Of a DNA stretch of 64,000 nucleotides, positions 21,837-32,897 are shown one piece after another. The notes beneath the pieces are model-generated. The model did no database searches. It had not been told where the DNA came from and saw only the letters and a list, made by a program, of their open reading frames with translations. The DNA comes from Trifolium pratense (lineage: Eukaryota > Streptophyta > Magnoliopsida > Fabales > Fabaceae): positions 62,001 through 126,000 of the forward strand of contig NW_025721051.1 of NCBI RefSeq assembly GCF_020283565.1. Reading direction: 5' to 3'. Made by a program: the position numbers and the translations under genes. Every line of letters starts with the position of its first letter. Positions within the stretch are counted from its first letter, which is position 1.

Positions 21837-22570
21837 TATGAAGAAATGGTATTTGATAGAAAATGGTGTATGGGTTTGCTGCATAATAAACAAGAAACTT
21901 ATGAAGTATTTGTTAACAATTTTTTTATGCCCTTTTATTTGAGGAAAAATTCAAAACATGAATTTTTAGCCTCTTGGTACTGTAGCTATTGGAAAGGTTC
22001 TGTATGTTGGGACAATGGAGTTTGTGAATTTCCTGGACTGAGTTTGGGAAAAAAGAAGACATGTGTTCTCCAACAGGAAAAGAAAAAGGAAAAATATTAA
22101 GACCCGCATTTGACATTCCAATAATTAAAAATTAGTGTTAAAAGTTTCTGAACAGGTTGAATCGGTCATCAGGTAGAGAATTTTAAATTTTCACCCGATA
22201 TTTGATTCGAACGAACTCAAACATGATCAAGCCCCCTCCCCCAAAATAAAAAATTTCTAACCTAAGCGGTCCAAATGGATGTTTCAAAATTAAGTAGGTT
22301 TGTAGTTGTTGATTTCTTCTAGTTTCAGTTTTATCCCACACTTAATGTTAGTTTCATATTTCAATGTTTCATTTTCAAATATAGCTCATCTCATTTATCC
22401 ATTCAATTATCTTCGCACTAGCTTTTTGTGAAATTCACTGCATTTTTACATAAATTTTTATAACTCCAGCTTCAAAAGACCATGTGAAAGCCCAAGGTGA
22501 AATTTTAAAGGGTCTTGTGGCTCGTCTTGTGAGCCATGAGAGTTCAAACCATATAGAGAAAATTTTGAAG
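21226..22570 (+). pseudogene. RNL: Plant tRNA ligase (RNL) three-exon fragment, copy 1
   Basis: RNL seals tRNA halves after intron removal and also ligates bZIP60 mRNA in the unfolded-protein response. The exons read VTTVTELGNGKPKFYSTPDI, ISYCRKWLLPTNHMWLFSTR (21,226-21,349), KSASSFFAAYDALCEEGTAT, SVCRALDEIADISVP (21,670-21,775) and SKDHVKAQGEILKGLVARLV, SHESSNHIEKILK (22,470-about 22,570). Three consecutive exons of the adenylyltransferase domain are in order, phase is kept and no stop is seen within them. Flanking exons are missing and the last loses similarity where a proline-rich stretch is expected. Confidence 0.9.
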
Positions 22571-24321
22571 CTCGATTCTCATTCCACTTATTTTTACTGC
22601 ATTCAATTTATAACAAATATTATTTAAATTTCCTCTTCCTTTATTGTTTGCTAATTACTTTATTTTGCTCCTATTTTTCATTCTACAGTAGGCAGAGAAC
22701 AACAATTTGACGGTCATCGCTTTAGCAAACCATTGTCTGAGGATAAACATGGGGTTTGAGGATAAACATGTCAATCGTTGCTTTTGCAGGTCCACACATT
22801 CATGCATTCAGGTAGTCATTCAATCAATATGGGATGGCTCAGATTTAATATCGTATGTCTTCATTTCCCTTCCATCTTGCCCTTTCTAATTTTAATCATA
22901 AAATATATCAACGATGCTTTTTATTTTATTTGCACTTTACTTTTCCAATCTCTGTGAAGGTACGTAGAAAATAATGGGCTGCATGCTGCTTCAAAATCCT
23001 CTTCTGAAACAAATATTCCACCGCAGAGTCGAGCAGACAGGTTTGTTTTGTCATTCCTTCTTTTCTTTATTTAAGGTTTATTATTTAGAATTTTAGAATA
23101 AATGAATTTTAGCTTAATGATCACATATAAAATTTCATTAGATATAATAAAATTTGTAGCTTAATTTATGGGATTCTCTTTTGAAGCATAATAGTTCATG
23201 GTACAATCATGTTCCTTCCACTATTGAATGTGGTTAAATTGATTTGTTTTGTCTAATTTGCCACAGTCTACATATTTGAACTTATTACACCATTATGGCA
23301 TACTTAAAAGTCATCCTTTAGAAGTCTTTGTATTTCGAACATCAGCATATTTGATGTGAGTTATTCATTTTTTTAATTATTGATCTTGCAATACATATGT
23401 TTATTTTGTTCGTTCATTATGAGTGTATTTTCATTGCATTTGGTCTTATGATTGTGCTGCCCAACGGCTATTAATTAATTACCACCATAATTTCTGTTTT
23501 CATGTTTATACAATTGCAATTCTAAGTTCTAATGACCTTAAATTTGATTCTTAGTTGTCCTTTTAAAGGTGCTATTTATGTGAGATTACGACTTTTATTG
23601 ATAATATTAAGTGAATGAATTTTATAAGTAGGTCAGTATAAACATATATTCCAATATGTACCAGCTAAATTCTTTCTCTATTTTGAATTATTTTTTGTCC
23701 ACAGGTAATAAGGTAGGCTCTCTTTTTTCTACACCCTTAAAACTTATCCATCATATGTGGTTTACTCTATTTGGTCATTTTCTCATAGTGTATGAACATT
23801 TAGACTAAATATATTGGCTTGACTATGAGCCCTTTTGTTGAATGTCTTAAATCTATTTCATCTAAATCTTATCAGTTTGACTATGGTGATTTCTATTGCG
23901 GCAATTGAAATTCCTCATGTTCTAAATTCACATTTGGTCCATTTTTGGGGTTCTTATTTTGATTAATTTCATTCATATTAAAGTTTCAGTTTTCTGCTTT
24001 TATATTTTTAGCACCATTTCACAAAATTGGTATTGAGTTTTCGAGCTGGATTTGGCATCGTGGCTGTTAGGCATAAATTCCGCACATATGTAACTATACT
24101 TTGTAGTTGTTTTACCAATAGACACTTTATTTCTTTTGATCTTTTTTTGGCACAATTGTTAACCTTATTTGGTTTGATCATAAGATATGCTTATATTGTT
24201 CATCTAGAACATGCATGTTTTAGATATATATTTTAAATAATTAGTGCAGGAACACTTTTGCTCTGCGAGTAGATCTTATGTATCAATTCTTGCAAGAATT
24301 ACTCTTCAAAGCTATCAAGTA
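22571..24321. other. Spacer with unidentified exon-like pieces
   Basis: Short readings at about 22,690-22,760 (FDGHRFSKPLSEDKHG) and 22,962-23,040 (YVENNGLHAASKSSSETNIP, bounded by splice-like signals) look coding but are not recognised. The rest is AT-rich intron-like DNA. Confidence 0.4.
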
Positions 24322-24767
24322 CTCCCTCCGGTCCTTTTTATAAGGAACACTTAGGGCAAAAAATTTGGTCCTTTTTATAAGAAACTTTGACCAATTTTCA
24401 AATGTTTTAAATGTTCAATTTCACTTATGCCCTTATTTATTATGAGAGAGAATTTAAAAATAAGTAAGTTTGTTGAATAAAGAGTAATTAAATAAGGGTA
24501 TGCTGTAATAATTTTTTATTTATAAATAAAAAGGAAATTAAGAGGTTCCCGCAACTACGATCGGGAGGGGCTATAACCACTTGATGCCAATATTGACCCC
24601 GAACCAGATTAAATTGGGATGAAAACCATTTTTTTTTATATTATCATTACAAAAAAAATATAAATATAAATTTATAAGAGTATTAAATGAAAATAACTAT
24701 GTCAAATGTGCTTGATTGGTCTGTGTGATTTTTTTAAAGTGTTCCTTATAAAAGGGACCGGACGGAG
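24322..24767. mobile_element. Stowaway-type MITE (Tc1/mariner), TA target duplication
   Basis: The left end is CTCCCTCCGGTCCTTTTTAT and the right end, read on the other strand, is CTCCGTCCGGTCCCTTTTAT. This gives about 29-bp terminal inverted repeats with two mismatches, flanked by TA on both sides. The CTCCCTCCG start is the hallmark of plant Stowaway elements. Around 24,540-24,630 the interior holds a GC-richer block (GTTCCCGCAACTACGATCGG) that looks foreign to the element. Confidence 0.88.
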
Positions 24768-25298
24768 TAACATGAAAGATTCGAAAGTATATTGTCAAAT
24801 GATAATGCTTTTTTGTTTTTGTTCAAATGATAGTGATATATCTTTAATTTATATATGAGATGAGATGACCCTGCCTTTTCAATTTTCAAGGATTTACTCT
24901 TATTCTATCCATGACTAAATTTCAGATTTTAATGGCATTTTAGATTTTACTGTTATTGTTTCTCAAGTTCAATGCAAAGGGTTCACCCATGTTATTTACA
25001 AATACATTCAAGCCTGACGAGGAATTCATTTTTGGCCTAGCATTGTTTATGTATGTTAGTTTATGTCTATAAAATATCTGTGGTATTATTAAGTGGTTGA
25101 TTGATGTCACTAGATTTACCCTATTTGAATAAGGCTCATGTCTCGCTTCAATTGAATAATATACTAGATTTTAATCATTTGGTTTGAGACATCAATTAAC
25201 ACTCAGATACAAAGTTAACATTTTAGAGAGTTCATAATTTTCAACTATGTCAGCAAGTCGTTTTGGTACTATGAAATAAAGGGCATTGACAAGCGGGT
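24768..25298. other. Spacer before the nested retrotransposon block
   Basis: AT-rich. No gene or repeat is recognised. Confidence 0.5.
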
Positions 25299-26437
25299 TG
25301 TAACATCCCGAATTTTCATACATTATTTAACGAAATTTTAAGCAACAGACGATTTTTTTTTTCAAATAAAGAAAATAGAATTATAAATCTCGTTAATAAA
25401 AATAATTATTAAATGTTATAATAACTTTCTCAAAAGTAATAAATCGAAATAGCATTTATTACAAGAGATTAATTTAAATTCTAACTGAAAAATAAATTCC
25501 CAAGTCAAGAATCTTGACCTTTTACCACCCAAACACTCAACCTATAGCTGGTCATAACTCTGGACGCTTGTGTGAATCTCTCGACAAGACTAACACTCCC
25601 CAATCTCGGAGCCTCAACTATACGTCACCACGCTTCTGCTCGCAACTCTGATCAACTGGATTAGTAACCTGACCAAATTTATAGTGAGGGTCTCTCCAAA
25701 ACATAGGAAAACATAAGTCAAGTATACATATATACATGCCGAATGATCATAAATTATCACCAATAAAACAAGTAGATATCAATCACTTACTGCATGACAC
25801 CATGATTACACCCTCCAATGCCCAACAAAATCCTAGAGGTTAGTCTATATGATACTCTAATGCACCTTATATGATCGGATATCACCGCTCCGCAGAGTAA
25901 ATTGTCCCACCATTGGACAGTGTCCCACCATTGGACATAAACACCCAACCGTTGGGTATTAAGGTTCGATACCCCACCATTGGGTATTATTCTGAATCAC
26001 ACCGTCACCAATGAATGTATGAACCCTATCATCTCTAAGTTAGTCACACCAAAAATTACTCCACCGAGTAATTAATCAAAATGGTCTTGTTCCAACACTG
26101 GTTTAGAAACAAGATCTCCCCCAATGATAACCCCAATCACCAATCAGATACATCATTGATAACCCCAATCACCAAATCAAAAGACATAATTAGTCAAGGT
26201 TAACAAGAAAATAAACTCATGCATATCACAAGAATTCATATGTCATTTACACACACCATAAAGATCACTTAAGCATATGTATAATTATAATAAACAAACA
26301 ACGGAGGACCCTCTTACCTTAATAGCGTCAACTCTTAATTCACATAGTGGTCTTTGCTTCGCTAAGTATACACTTGTGGTGTTGGCTTAAGTGTAGACTC
26401 CTACCATTTAATCTTTTTCTTGATTCACCTTTTTCTT

Positions 26438-27804
26438 TGATGACCTATTCGCAAGTGTACGAATTGTCACGTAGTAATAAAAATGAGTTGTCGATCCACA
26501 GGGATTGCGCGACTAAACAAGTATAATAGAGTCTATAAACATCATGCAATAAGAAAACATAAATTGGGGATTTGTTTGAGTGATTGATTGGTACGAAAAA
26601 CGTGCTATGTAATCAGTGGAAAAGCGAGGTAGAATCATCGGAATCACCTAGGCTATAGCTTAATCACATGCAATCTACCGTATCATATGAAATTACTCAA
26701 GTGTTCACAACTTGATCAACAAATTAGTGAATCGCAATCTCTTGTCAAAACTCACTCTATTCGTTGTCGATACTCCTCCGATCTCTCGGATGTAAGCTAC
26801 CTACAACGAATGATATGAAAGCGCGTTGATCGTTCGCTACACTCTATGTTTCAATCTCTCGACCGGAAACACTCGAGTGCTTAATGCAATTCAGTTCAGA
26901 TATTAAATCAATATTCTCATACGTGACTCAAATCTAAATCCATTATAACACTAATGAAGGATCATAAGGCCTTAAGTACAGATTTGCCTTAAGTAAACAC
27001 TATAAAAGAGTAAATTCATACAATATAGCAGGTTACATTAGATCAATCTACATCCTAAGATATCCTAGATCCTACCTCCACAAGAAGTCTAGCTCCTCAT
27101 GTTGCTTTGTTCGCCTCCTAGCTTTAACTTCATGGTGTGTGAATCCATGCTGCTGAGGTGCTTGAAGCTATCCTATGAAGTTCAGGATCCAACTGTGATT
27201 GCTCCTAAAACCAGATTGTAGATGAACAGTAGCAGATTTTCCAACCCCTGAACCAGAAAATGAGATTTCAATATATAGTAAACGCAACCACGCCGCGCGC
27301 CAGATCTACCACGCCGCGCGTGGTTGCAATTCCTCTGTCCATGCCGCGCGTGTAACTGCCTTACGCCGCGCGTGATGAGATCTGAAGGCTCTGATCTTCA
27401 ACATTGGCTCTATTGCGCCGCGCGTGATGGTCCCTACGCCCCCAGCGTAGTTCAACTTCTCCATCAAGCCGCGCGTGATCATCCTTCACGCCGGGCGTAG
27501 TTGAACTTGTGAAAAACACCTCTCTGGTCAGTGAATTACGCCGCGCGTGATGAGGTCCCACGCCGGACGTAATTCAAGTAAAAATGGGTCTTCTCTGATG
27601 CAGCTCTCTACGCTGCGCGTGGCTCTTCCACGCCCCCAGCGTAGCATATATCTGTATTTTCTTGCACATTTTCCTGCTTTCTTAGATAACAAGTAATCAT
27701 GCTTATGAATAGATTTCTCTTGAATTTATTGCTTAAAACCTACTAAAATGCATCTAATGTTGCTAAAATAGGCATGGATTAAAGAGTGTGACGATCCGTC
27801 ATCA
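26438..27804 (-). repeat. 3' LTR of the Athila-like element
   Basis: 1,367 bp ending in GACGATCCGTCATCA. It holds many copies of a GC-rich ACGCCGCGCGTG motif between 27,288 and 27,640. A candidate polypurine tract (minus strand CAAGTTTGGGGTTG) lies just outside at about 27,805-27,818. Confidence 0.9.
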
Positions 27805-29640
27805 CAACCCCAAACTTGAACCTTTCCTTGTCATCAAGGAAACAACCTTTACCTCAAGCTTTTGTGTCAAGACCTTGGCATTTTCCTTAAATTTACTCGA
27901 ATCATACATACGTGAGAATCACCTGATGATCAATGATCCACCTGCAAATAATGCTCAATTGCACAATCGTTCCCGCAAGGCATTTTCAAGTAGTTCACAC
28001 TTTCCGACCAAGGTTCTATGATTTCATCACACTACTCACATACACTCTTCATTCATGGTAATTCACTCAAATCAACACATCAATGCAAGTCAACAATAAT
28101 TTTGCAAGTAGTCTAAAAATTCATTCGGTTCACTTTGTGCACACACTTTAGAGGTCTTTTAGGGTTATAACGTGGCTTGGTTAGGGTGGATGGTGACTTT
28201 TTAGGATAAGTAGTAGAAAAACATGGAGTTAGATCCCCCTAAGGTCAAAGAATTAACATAAACCAAAACCTTATTCTTTTGAGCAAAGTGGACTAGAGAG
28301 CTTTTCCATTTCAATACACAAGTTTGCAATTGTTTTTGAAATTCAAGGCTATCACTTCTTTTGCATTTCTTTTTCTCTTTTCATTCATTTCTTTTTTTTT
28401 TTTTTCAATCTTTTCTTTTCTTTTCTTTCACATTGTCTAAAGCCTTGCAACTTTTTGAAATTTTTCAAATTTTCAATTCAAAACTTTTTATAAGTTCTCT
28501 AGTACCCTCACCCCAAACTTTATTTGTTGCTAATTCCAAAGAGCAACCCCAAACTTAGTAGTGAGCAATGCGCATCAACCACTAATTAGGTGCCTAACCT
28601 CCAAGAAAGTCATGCCTTTTTTCATCAAAAATTCTTAAGGTTTTGCAAAATAATATTTTCTTTTTCAGCTCAAATTGGGTAAGCAAAAGAGATATATATG
28701 TAAGGGTGGATAGAAAAGCTCAAAGGTACCAAACAACATGCCTCGTGTGTGCGCAAAAGTACCAATCAAATAAAAAGACGACAAGCAAAATCGAGAGACA
28801 ATACATGAGTGGATATCACACATAGAAAGAATGAGAAGTGTTTGGTTCGATACCTCACGGTTGGGTCGAATCAAAGAACCGGTCAAAAAGTGTGCGTTCC
28901 CTTCCTTTGCCTCTTGATCACATGAGTGCAACAAGCTATTGCACTGCAAGTTTCACAAATCACACACGGAGACAATCAAGCAATTGATACTCAAGTAACT
29001 AGAAAGAACATGCCAAAATATCGAAACAAATTCTAAGAGTAAAAACCATTCCGCAATCAAACAAAATAAAATTCAAATTCAAAGTTAAACGAGTACAAAT
29101 CCAGCCAAATCCAAGCAACATCAAGCAATTATTTCCATGGTGATGAATGCAAAACAAGTTCAGCAGAAACTTAGAGAGCAGAGACATTTTTCCTTCACCG
29201 TTTTGAAACTTTTTACCAAAGGAAATGCATAGTCTTTGAATGAAGAAAGGAAGGTTAACTGAATTCACTTGCACTGATTTTAGGCTTCACATCACACTTA
29301 AGAACTTAGTGAAATTGATAGATCTGAAGCCTAAAACCAAGCAGATAAATCTGAACCTTGATGAATTGTGAGTCTTCAGCTAAAAATTGAGAGTTTATAT
29401 AGTTAGAACAGGGTCACCTGATGACGTCGCGCGTGAACTACCCCACGCCGCGCGTGATGCACATTTCAAACGTTCAGTTTGACCAAAATCCAATGGTCAT
29501 GTTGACCAAACGACGCCGCGCGTGATGACAGGTCACGCCGCGCGTGATAGAAGCAGTGAGCACCAGTCTTCAGTCCCAGTATTTATGCCGCGCGTAGGAC
29601 TCCTCCACGCCGCGCGTGATGATCAACCAGTGACACCCTT
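27805..29640. other. Non-coding interior of the Athila-like element (pol region missing)
   Basis: Where pol would be expected there is AT-rich, low-complexity sequence with no reverse transcriptase or integrase motif in any frame, followed by ACGCCGCGCGTG repeats from about 29,420. Open frames here have no recognisable domain. Confidence 0.75.
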
Positions 29641-29760
29641 TATTTCAACTTTGCACTACGCCGTGCGTGGTACTCAGTTACGCCGCGCGTAATTATCCAA
29701 CCAGAGGCACCATTTTGTTCAACTTGCACTACGCCGCGCGTGATGTGTATATTGCACCCC
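29420..29760. repeat. Dispersed ACGCCGCGCGTGATG motif cluster in the retroelement interior
   Basis: At least nine copies of a 12-15 bp GC-rich motif (ACGCCGCGCGTG with variants such as ACGCCGTGCGTGG) occur about every 20-75 bp in AT-rich surroundings. The same motif occurs in the LTRs at 27,288-27,640, 32,620-32,860 and 41,414-41,520. On the minus strand they translate as the recurring TRGV and HARR peptides that prolong several meaningless open frames. Confidence 0.9.
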
Positions 29761-30041
29761 AGCGTTGTGTATTTCAACTGACCTCTGTTTTTGCTCTGTT
29801 TCCTTTTCTTTGTAGGCAGCTCCTTCAAAAACTTTGCATAACTCGGCATTTGTTCCAATGCTTCAACCAATGGTATAGCCATTTCAAGCTTGTTTAACAC
29901 TTTCATAAACTTCTTGAACTCCTTTTCTCACTCAAGATTCTTTACTTTCTTCTTCCTAGGATAAGGCATCCTAGCATATGGCGATTCATCAACACCCTTT
30001 CCTTTTTCAACCTTCTTTCTCTCTTTTTCTTTTATCTCCCT
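29749..30041 (-). pseudogene. Gag C-terminal remnant of the Athila-like element
   Basis: The minus strand continues the gag frame through two stops: a TAG right after EEEVEK at about 30,040 and a TGA after KKKVKNLE at about 29,925. It then reads FMKVLNKLEMAIPLVEALEQ and MPSYAKFLKELPTKKRK. The EALEQMP-YAKF stretch is characteristic of the gag/protease boundary of Athila-type elements. It then runs into the GC-rich repeats, so protease and pol have been deleted. Confidence 0.85.
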
Positions 30042-30827
30042 CTATTTTTCAACTTCTTCTTCTTCTTCATCCTCACTCATCTCCACTTCTTTAGACAGAT
30101 TTTCATTTTCGACTTCTCCCTCGTGTCTCTCTTTTTCAACTACACCCTCTTGCTTATTTTTGACTTCTCCCTCAATGACTTTCTTTTTCAAAGGCTTCTC
30201 AACAGTTGGTCTTTCAGGTACCTCTCTACTCCTCAAGGTGATTCCGTTGCAAGTTTCATTTTTCGGATTATCATGAGTGTTTCCACCGAAACCCCCTTGA
30301 GTTTGCAACATCAAAAACTGTCTTGACAACTGACCCATCTGTACCTCAAGGTTCTTAATAGAAGCTTCATGGTTCTTGTTTGAGGTTTCTTGACTAGACT
30401 TCATCGCTTCGAAGTTGCTTTGGGTCATTAGCATGAACTGATTAAGAGTCTCCTCCATTCTTGATGGAGGCCTTTGCTGTTGTTGAGGTACACCTTGACC
30501 TTGCATATTGTTTCCCCATCCGGAACCGTTATTGTTGTTGATGTACGGTTTCCGGAAATTAGCTAAGTATCGAGCTTCCTCTGAGCCTTCCGGGAAACAA
30601 ACGCCATTGGGATGGTCCTGCAAACAGAAATCACAACGCACATTATCAATTTTACCTATCGAAGAAGTTTGACTTTGAGGATTGGACAGCAGCTTCATCA
30701 TCGCTTCCATTTGGCTAGTCATTAGCTTTTGTTGAGCTAATAGAGCTGTTTGCGTGTCCAGCTCCAAGGCTCCTCCTCTCTTCTTCGATCCTCTATCATT
30801 TGTGGCCCTATACTCGTTTTGAGCCAT
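30042..30827 (-). CDS. Athila-like gag, C-terminal half with zinc knuckle (out of frame with N half)
   Basis: 261 codons beginning MAQNEYRATNDRGSKKRG. About 65 residues in is a CCHC-type knuckle, CDFCLQDHPNGVC, of the kind that binds the element's RNA. A glutamine-rich linker, a predicted coiled stretch (MTQSNFEAMKSSQETSNKNH) and an acidic tail ending EDEEEEEVEK follow. It overlaps the upstream gag frame by 91 bases. One missing G near 30,836 separates the two, and restoring the family reading there gives ELVESMAQ. The product is capsid-like and would package RNA if intact. Confidence 0.85.
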   Translation of the reverse strand: MAQNEYRATNDRGSKKRGGALELDTQTALLAQQKLMTSQMEAMMKLLSNPQSQTSSIGKIDNVRCDFCLQDHPNGVCFPEGSEEARYLANFRKPYINNNNGSGWGNNMQGQGVPQQQQRPPSRMEETLNQFMLMTQSNFEAMKSSQETSNKNHEASIKNLEVQMGQLSRQFLMLQTQGGFGGNTHDNPKNETCNGITLRSREVPERPTVEKPLKKKVIEGEVKNKQEGVVEKERHEGEVENENLSKEVEMSEDEEEEEVEK

Positions 30828-31648
30828 ACTTTCACCAGCTCTCTTGCCTCAGCCTCGTCCCTATTTTTCAATGAACCACCAGCTGATGCGTCAAGTATCA
30901 TGCGTGTTTGCGGCCTTAAACCTTGTGTAAACATTTGCATCTGATTGTGGCCGTCGAAACCATGATTGGGACACCTTTTTAAGCACACCTTGAACCTCTC
31001 CCAAGCATCATAAAGTGTCTCTCCATCCGCTTGTTCGAAATTACTGATTTCCGCTCTCCTTTCCAAGAACTTGTGAATAGGAAAATAGCGGTCCAAAAAC
31101 TTCCTTTCAAGCTGTCTCCATATCTCAATAGTTCCGGCGGGTATTGTATCCAACCAATCCTTAGCACGGCCGGTGAGAGAGTGTTTGAACAACCTTAGTC
31201 TTTTATCCGATTCACTTACCCCCGGTGGGTCGGTATAACCGCAAGCCTCATAGAAATGTGACAAATGCAAGTTAGGACATTGGGATTCCGATCCGGAGTA
31301 AGGGTTCTCTTTTAGTGTGGATAACACCATATTCTTTATGTCAAAGGAGACCGGGTTTGCCGGTTGAAAACCTTGATTTTCTAGAGCGTCATTATCTCTT
31401 CGCCCATAGTCACCAAGAGTACGTCTTTGTGGTTGAGGAAGTGGTGGAACGACGACCGGTGGATCCTGCTCTTCTTCCATAGCAGCTGAACTCTGTTCTT
31501 GACAGTCCGGTTCACCACTTAACGAAGCTTTTTCTCTAGAAGCTTGAGCTTCTCTTGCCGCTTTCCGATTTGCACGAGCTGTCTTCTCAATTTCTGGATC
31601 AAACTGCAGCTCAATGGGACCTGTCCTCCGCATGCACAAGGAAAACAA
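30737..31648 (-). CDS. Athila-like gag, N-terminal half (capsid domain)
   Basis: 303 codons starting shortly after the tRNA-Asp primer site. A basic, glutamate-rich N-terminus is followed by the retrotransposon gag domain: LHLSHFYEACGYTDPPGVSE, RLRLFKHSLTGRAKDWLDTI, IWRQLERKFLDRYFPIHKF, DAWERFKVCLKRCPNHGFDG and MQMFTQGLRPQTRMILDASA. These are the conserved blocks of plant Ty3/gypsy gag. The true frame is lost near 30,836 by a one-base deletion, and the last 30 residues (after ELV) are out-of-frame sequence. Because pol is absent, mobility would need proteins from an autonomous relative. Confidence 0.92.
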   Translation of the reverse strand: MFSLCMRRTGPIELQFDPEIEKTARANRKAAREAQASREKASLSGEPDCQEQSSAAMEEEQDPPVVVPPLPQPQRRTLGDYGRRDNDALENQGFQPANPVSFDIKNMVLSTLKENPYSGSESQCPNLHLSHFYEACGYTDPPGVSESDKRLRLFKHSLTGRAKDWLDTIPAGTIEIWRQLERKFLDRYFPIHKFLERRAEISNFEQADGETLYDAWERFKVCLKRCPNHGFDGHNQMQMFTQGLRPQTRMILDASAGGSLKNRDEAEARELVKVWLKTSIGPQMIEDRRREEEPWSWTRKQLY

Positions 31649-31742
31649 ACAAGTAGAAAGCTCTCGAAAGAAAAATATAAAACAGAAAAATCAAAGAAAC
31701 ACAGAAAAATAGACACTATTGCCTTGTCGAATCGATCAACAA

Positions 31743-31760
31743 TCCCCGGCAACGGCGCCA
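31743..31760 (-). other. Primer-binding site for tRNA-Asp
   Basis: TCCCCGGCAACGGCGCCA on the plus strand equals the last 18 bases of plant tRNA-Asp including CCA. It lies six bases from the LTR start at 31,767. It fixes the element's direction as minus. Confidence 0.93.
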
Positions 31761-32897
31761 AAAACTTGATGACCTATTCGCAAGTGTACGAATTGCCACG
31801 TAGTAATAAAAATGAGTTGTCGATCCACAGGGATTGCGCGACTAAACAAGTATAATAGAGTCTATAAACATCATGCAATAAGAAAACATAAATTGGGGAT
31901 TTGTTTGAGTGATTGATTGGTACGAAAAACGTGCTATGTAATCAGTGGAAAAGCGAGGTAGAATCATCGGAATCACCTAGGCTATAGCTTAATCACATGC
32001 AATCTACCGTATCATATGAAATTACTCAAGTGTTCACAACTTGATCAACAAATTAGTGAATCGCAATCTCTTGTCAAAACCCACTCTATTCGTTGTCGAT
32101 ACTCCTCCGATCTCTCGGATGTAAGCTACCTACAACGAATGATATGAAAGCGTGTTGATCGTTCGCTACACTCTATGTTTCAATCTCTCGACCGGAAACA
32201 CTCGAGTGCTTAATGCAATTCAGTTCAGATATTAAATCAATATTCTCATACGTGACTCAAATCTAAATCCATTATAACACTAATGAAGGATCATAAGGCC
32301 TTAAGTACAGATTTGCATTAAGTAAACACTATAAAAGAGTAAATTCATACAATATAGCAGGTTACATTAGATCAATCTACATCCTAAGCTATCATAGATC
32401 CTACCTCCACAAGAAGTCTAGCTCCTCATGTTGCTTCGTTCGCCTCCTAGCTTCAACATCATGGTGTGTGAATCCATGCTGCTGAGGTGCTTGAAGCTAT
32501 CCTATGAAGTTCAGGATCCAACTGTGATTGCTCCTAAAACCATATTGTAGATGAACAGTAGCAGATTTTCCAACCCCTGAACCAGAAAATGAGATTTCAA
32601 TATATAGTAAACGCAACCACGCCGCGCGCCAGATCTACCACGTCGCGCGTGGTTGCAATTCCTCTGTCCACGCCGCGCGTGGTTGCAATTCCTCTGTCCA
32701 CGCCGCGGGTGTAACTGCCCTTCGCCGCGCGTGATGAGATCTGAAGGCTCCCATCTTCAACATTGGCTCTATTGCGCCGCGCGTGATGGTCCCTACGCCC
32801 CCAGCGTAGTTCAACTTCTCCATCACGCCGCGCGTGATCATCCTTCACGCCGGGCGTAGTTGAACTTGTGAAAAACACCTCTCTGGTCAGTGAATTA

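Noticed and set aside
28361..28558. Phenylalanine/serine-rich open frame
   Set aside because: Translation of a T-rich low-complexity tract in the non-coding interior of the Athila-like element.
31743..31760. Possible tRNA-Asp gene
   Set aside because: Only the 3' 18 bases with CCA are present and they adjoin an LTR. It is a primer-binding site.
32597..32878. Open frames with repeated HARR and TRGV peptides (also at 27,361-27,561)
   Set aside because: They are translations of the GC-rich ACGCCGCGCGTG motif in the retroelement LTR, not proteins.
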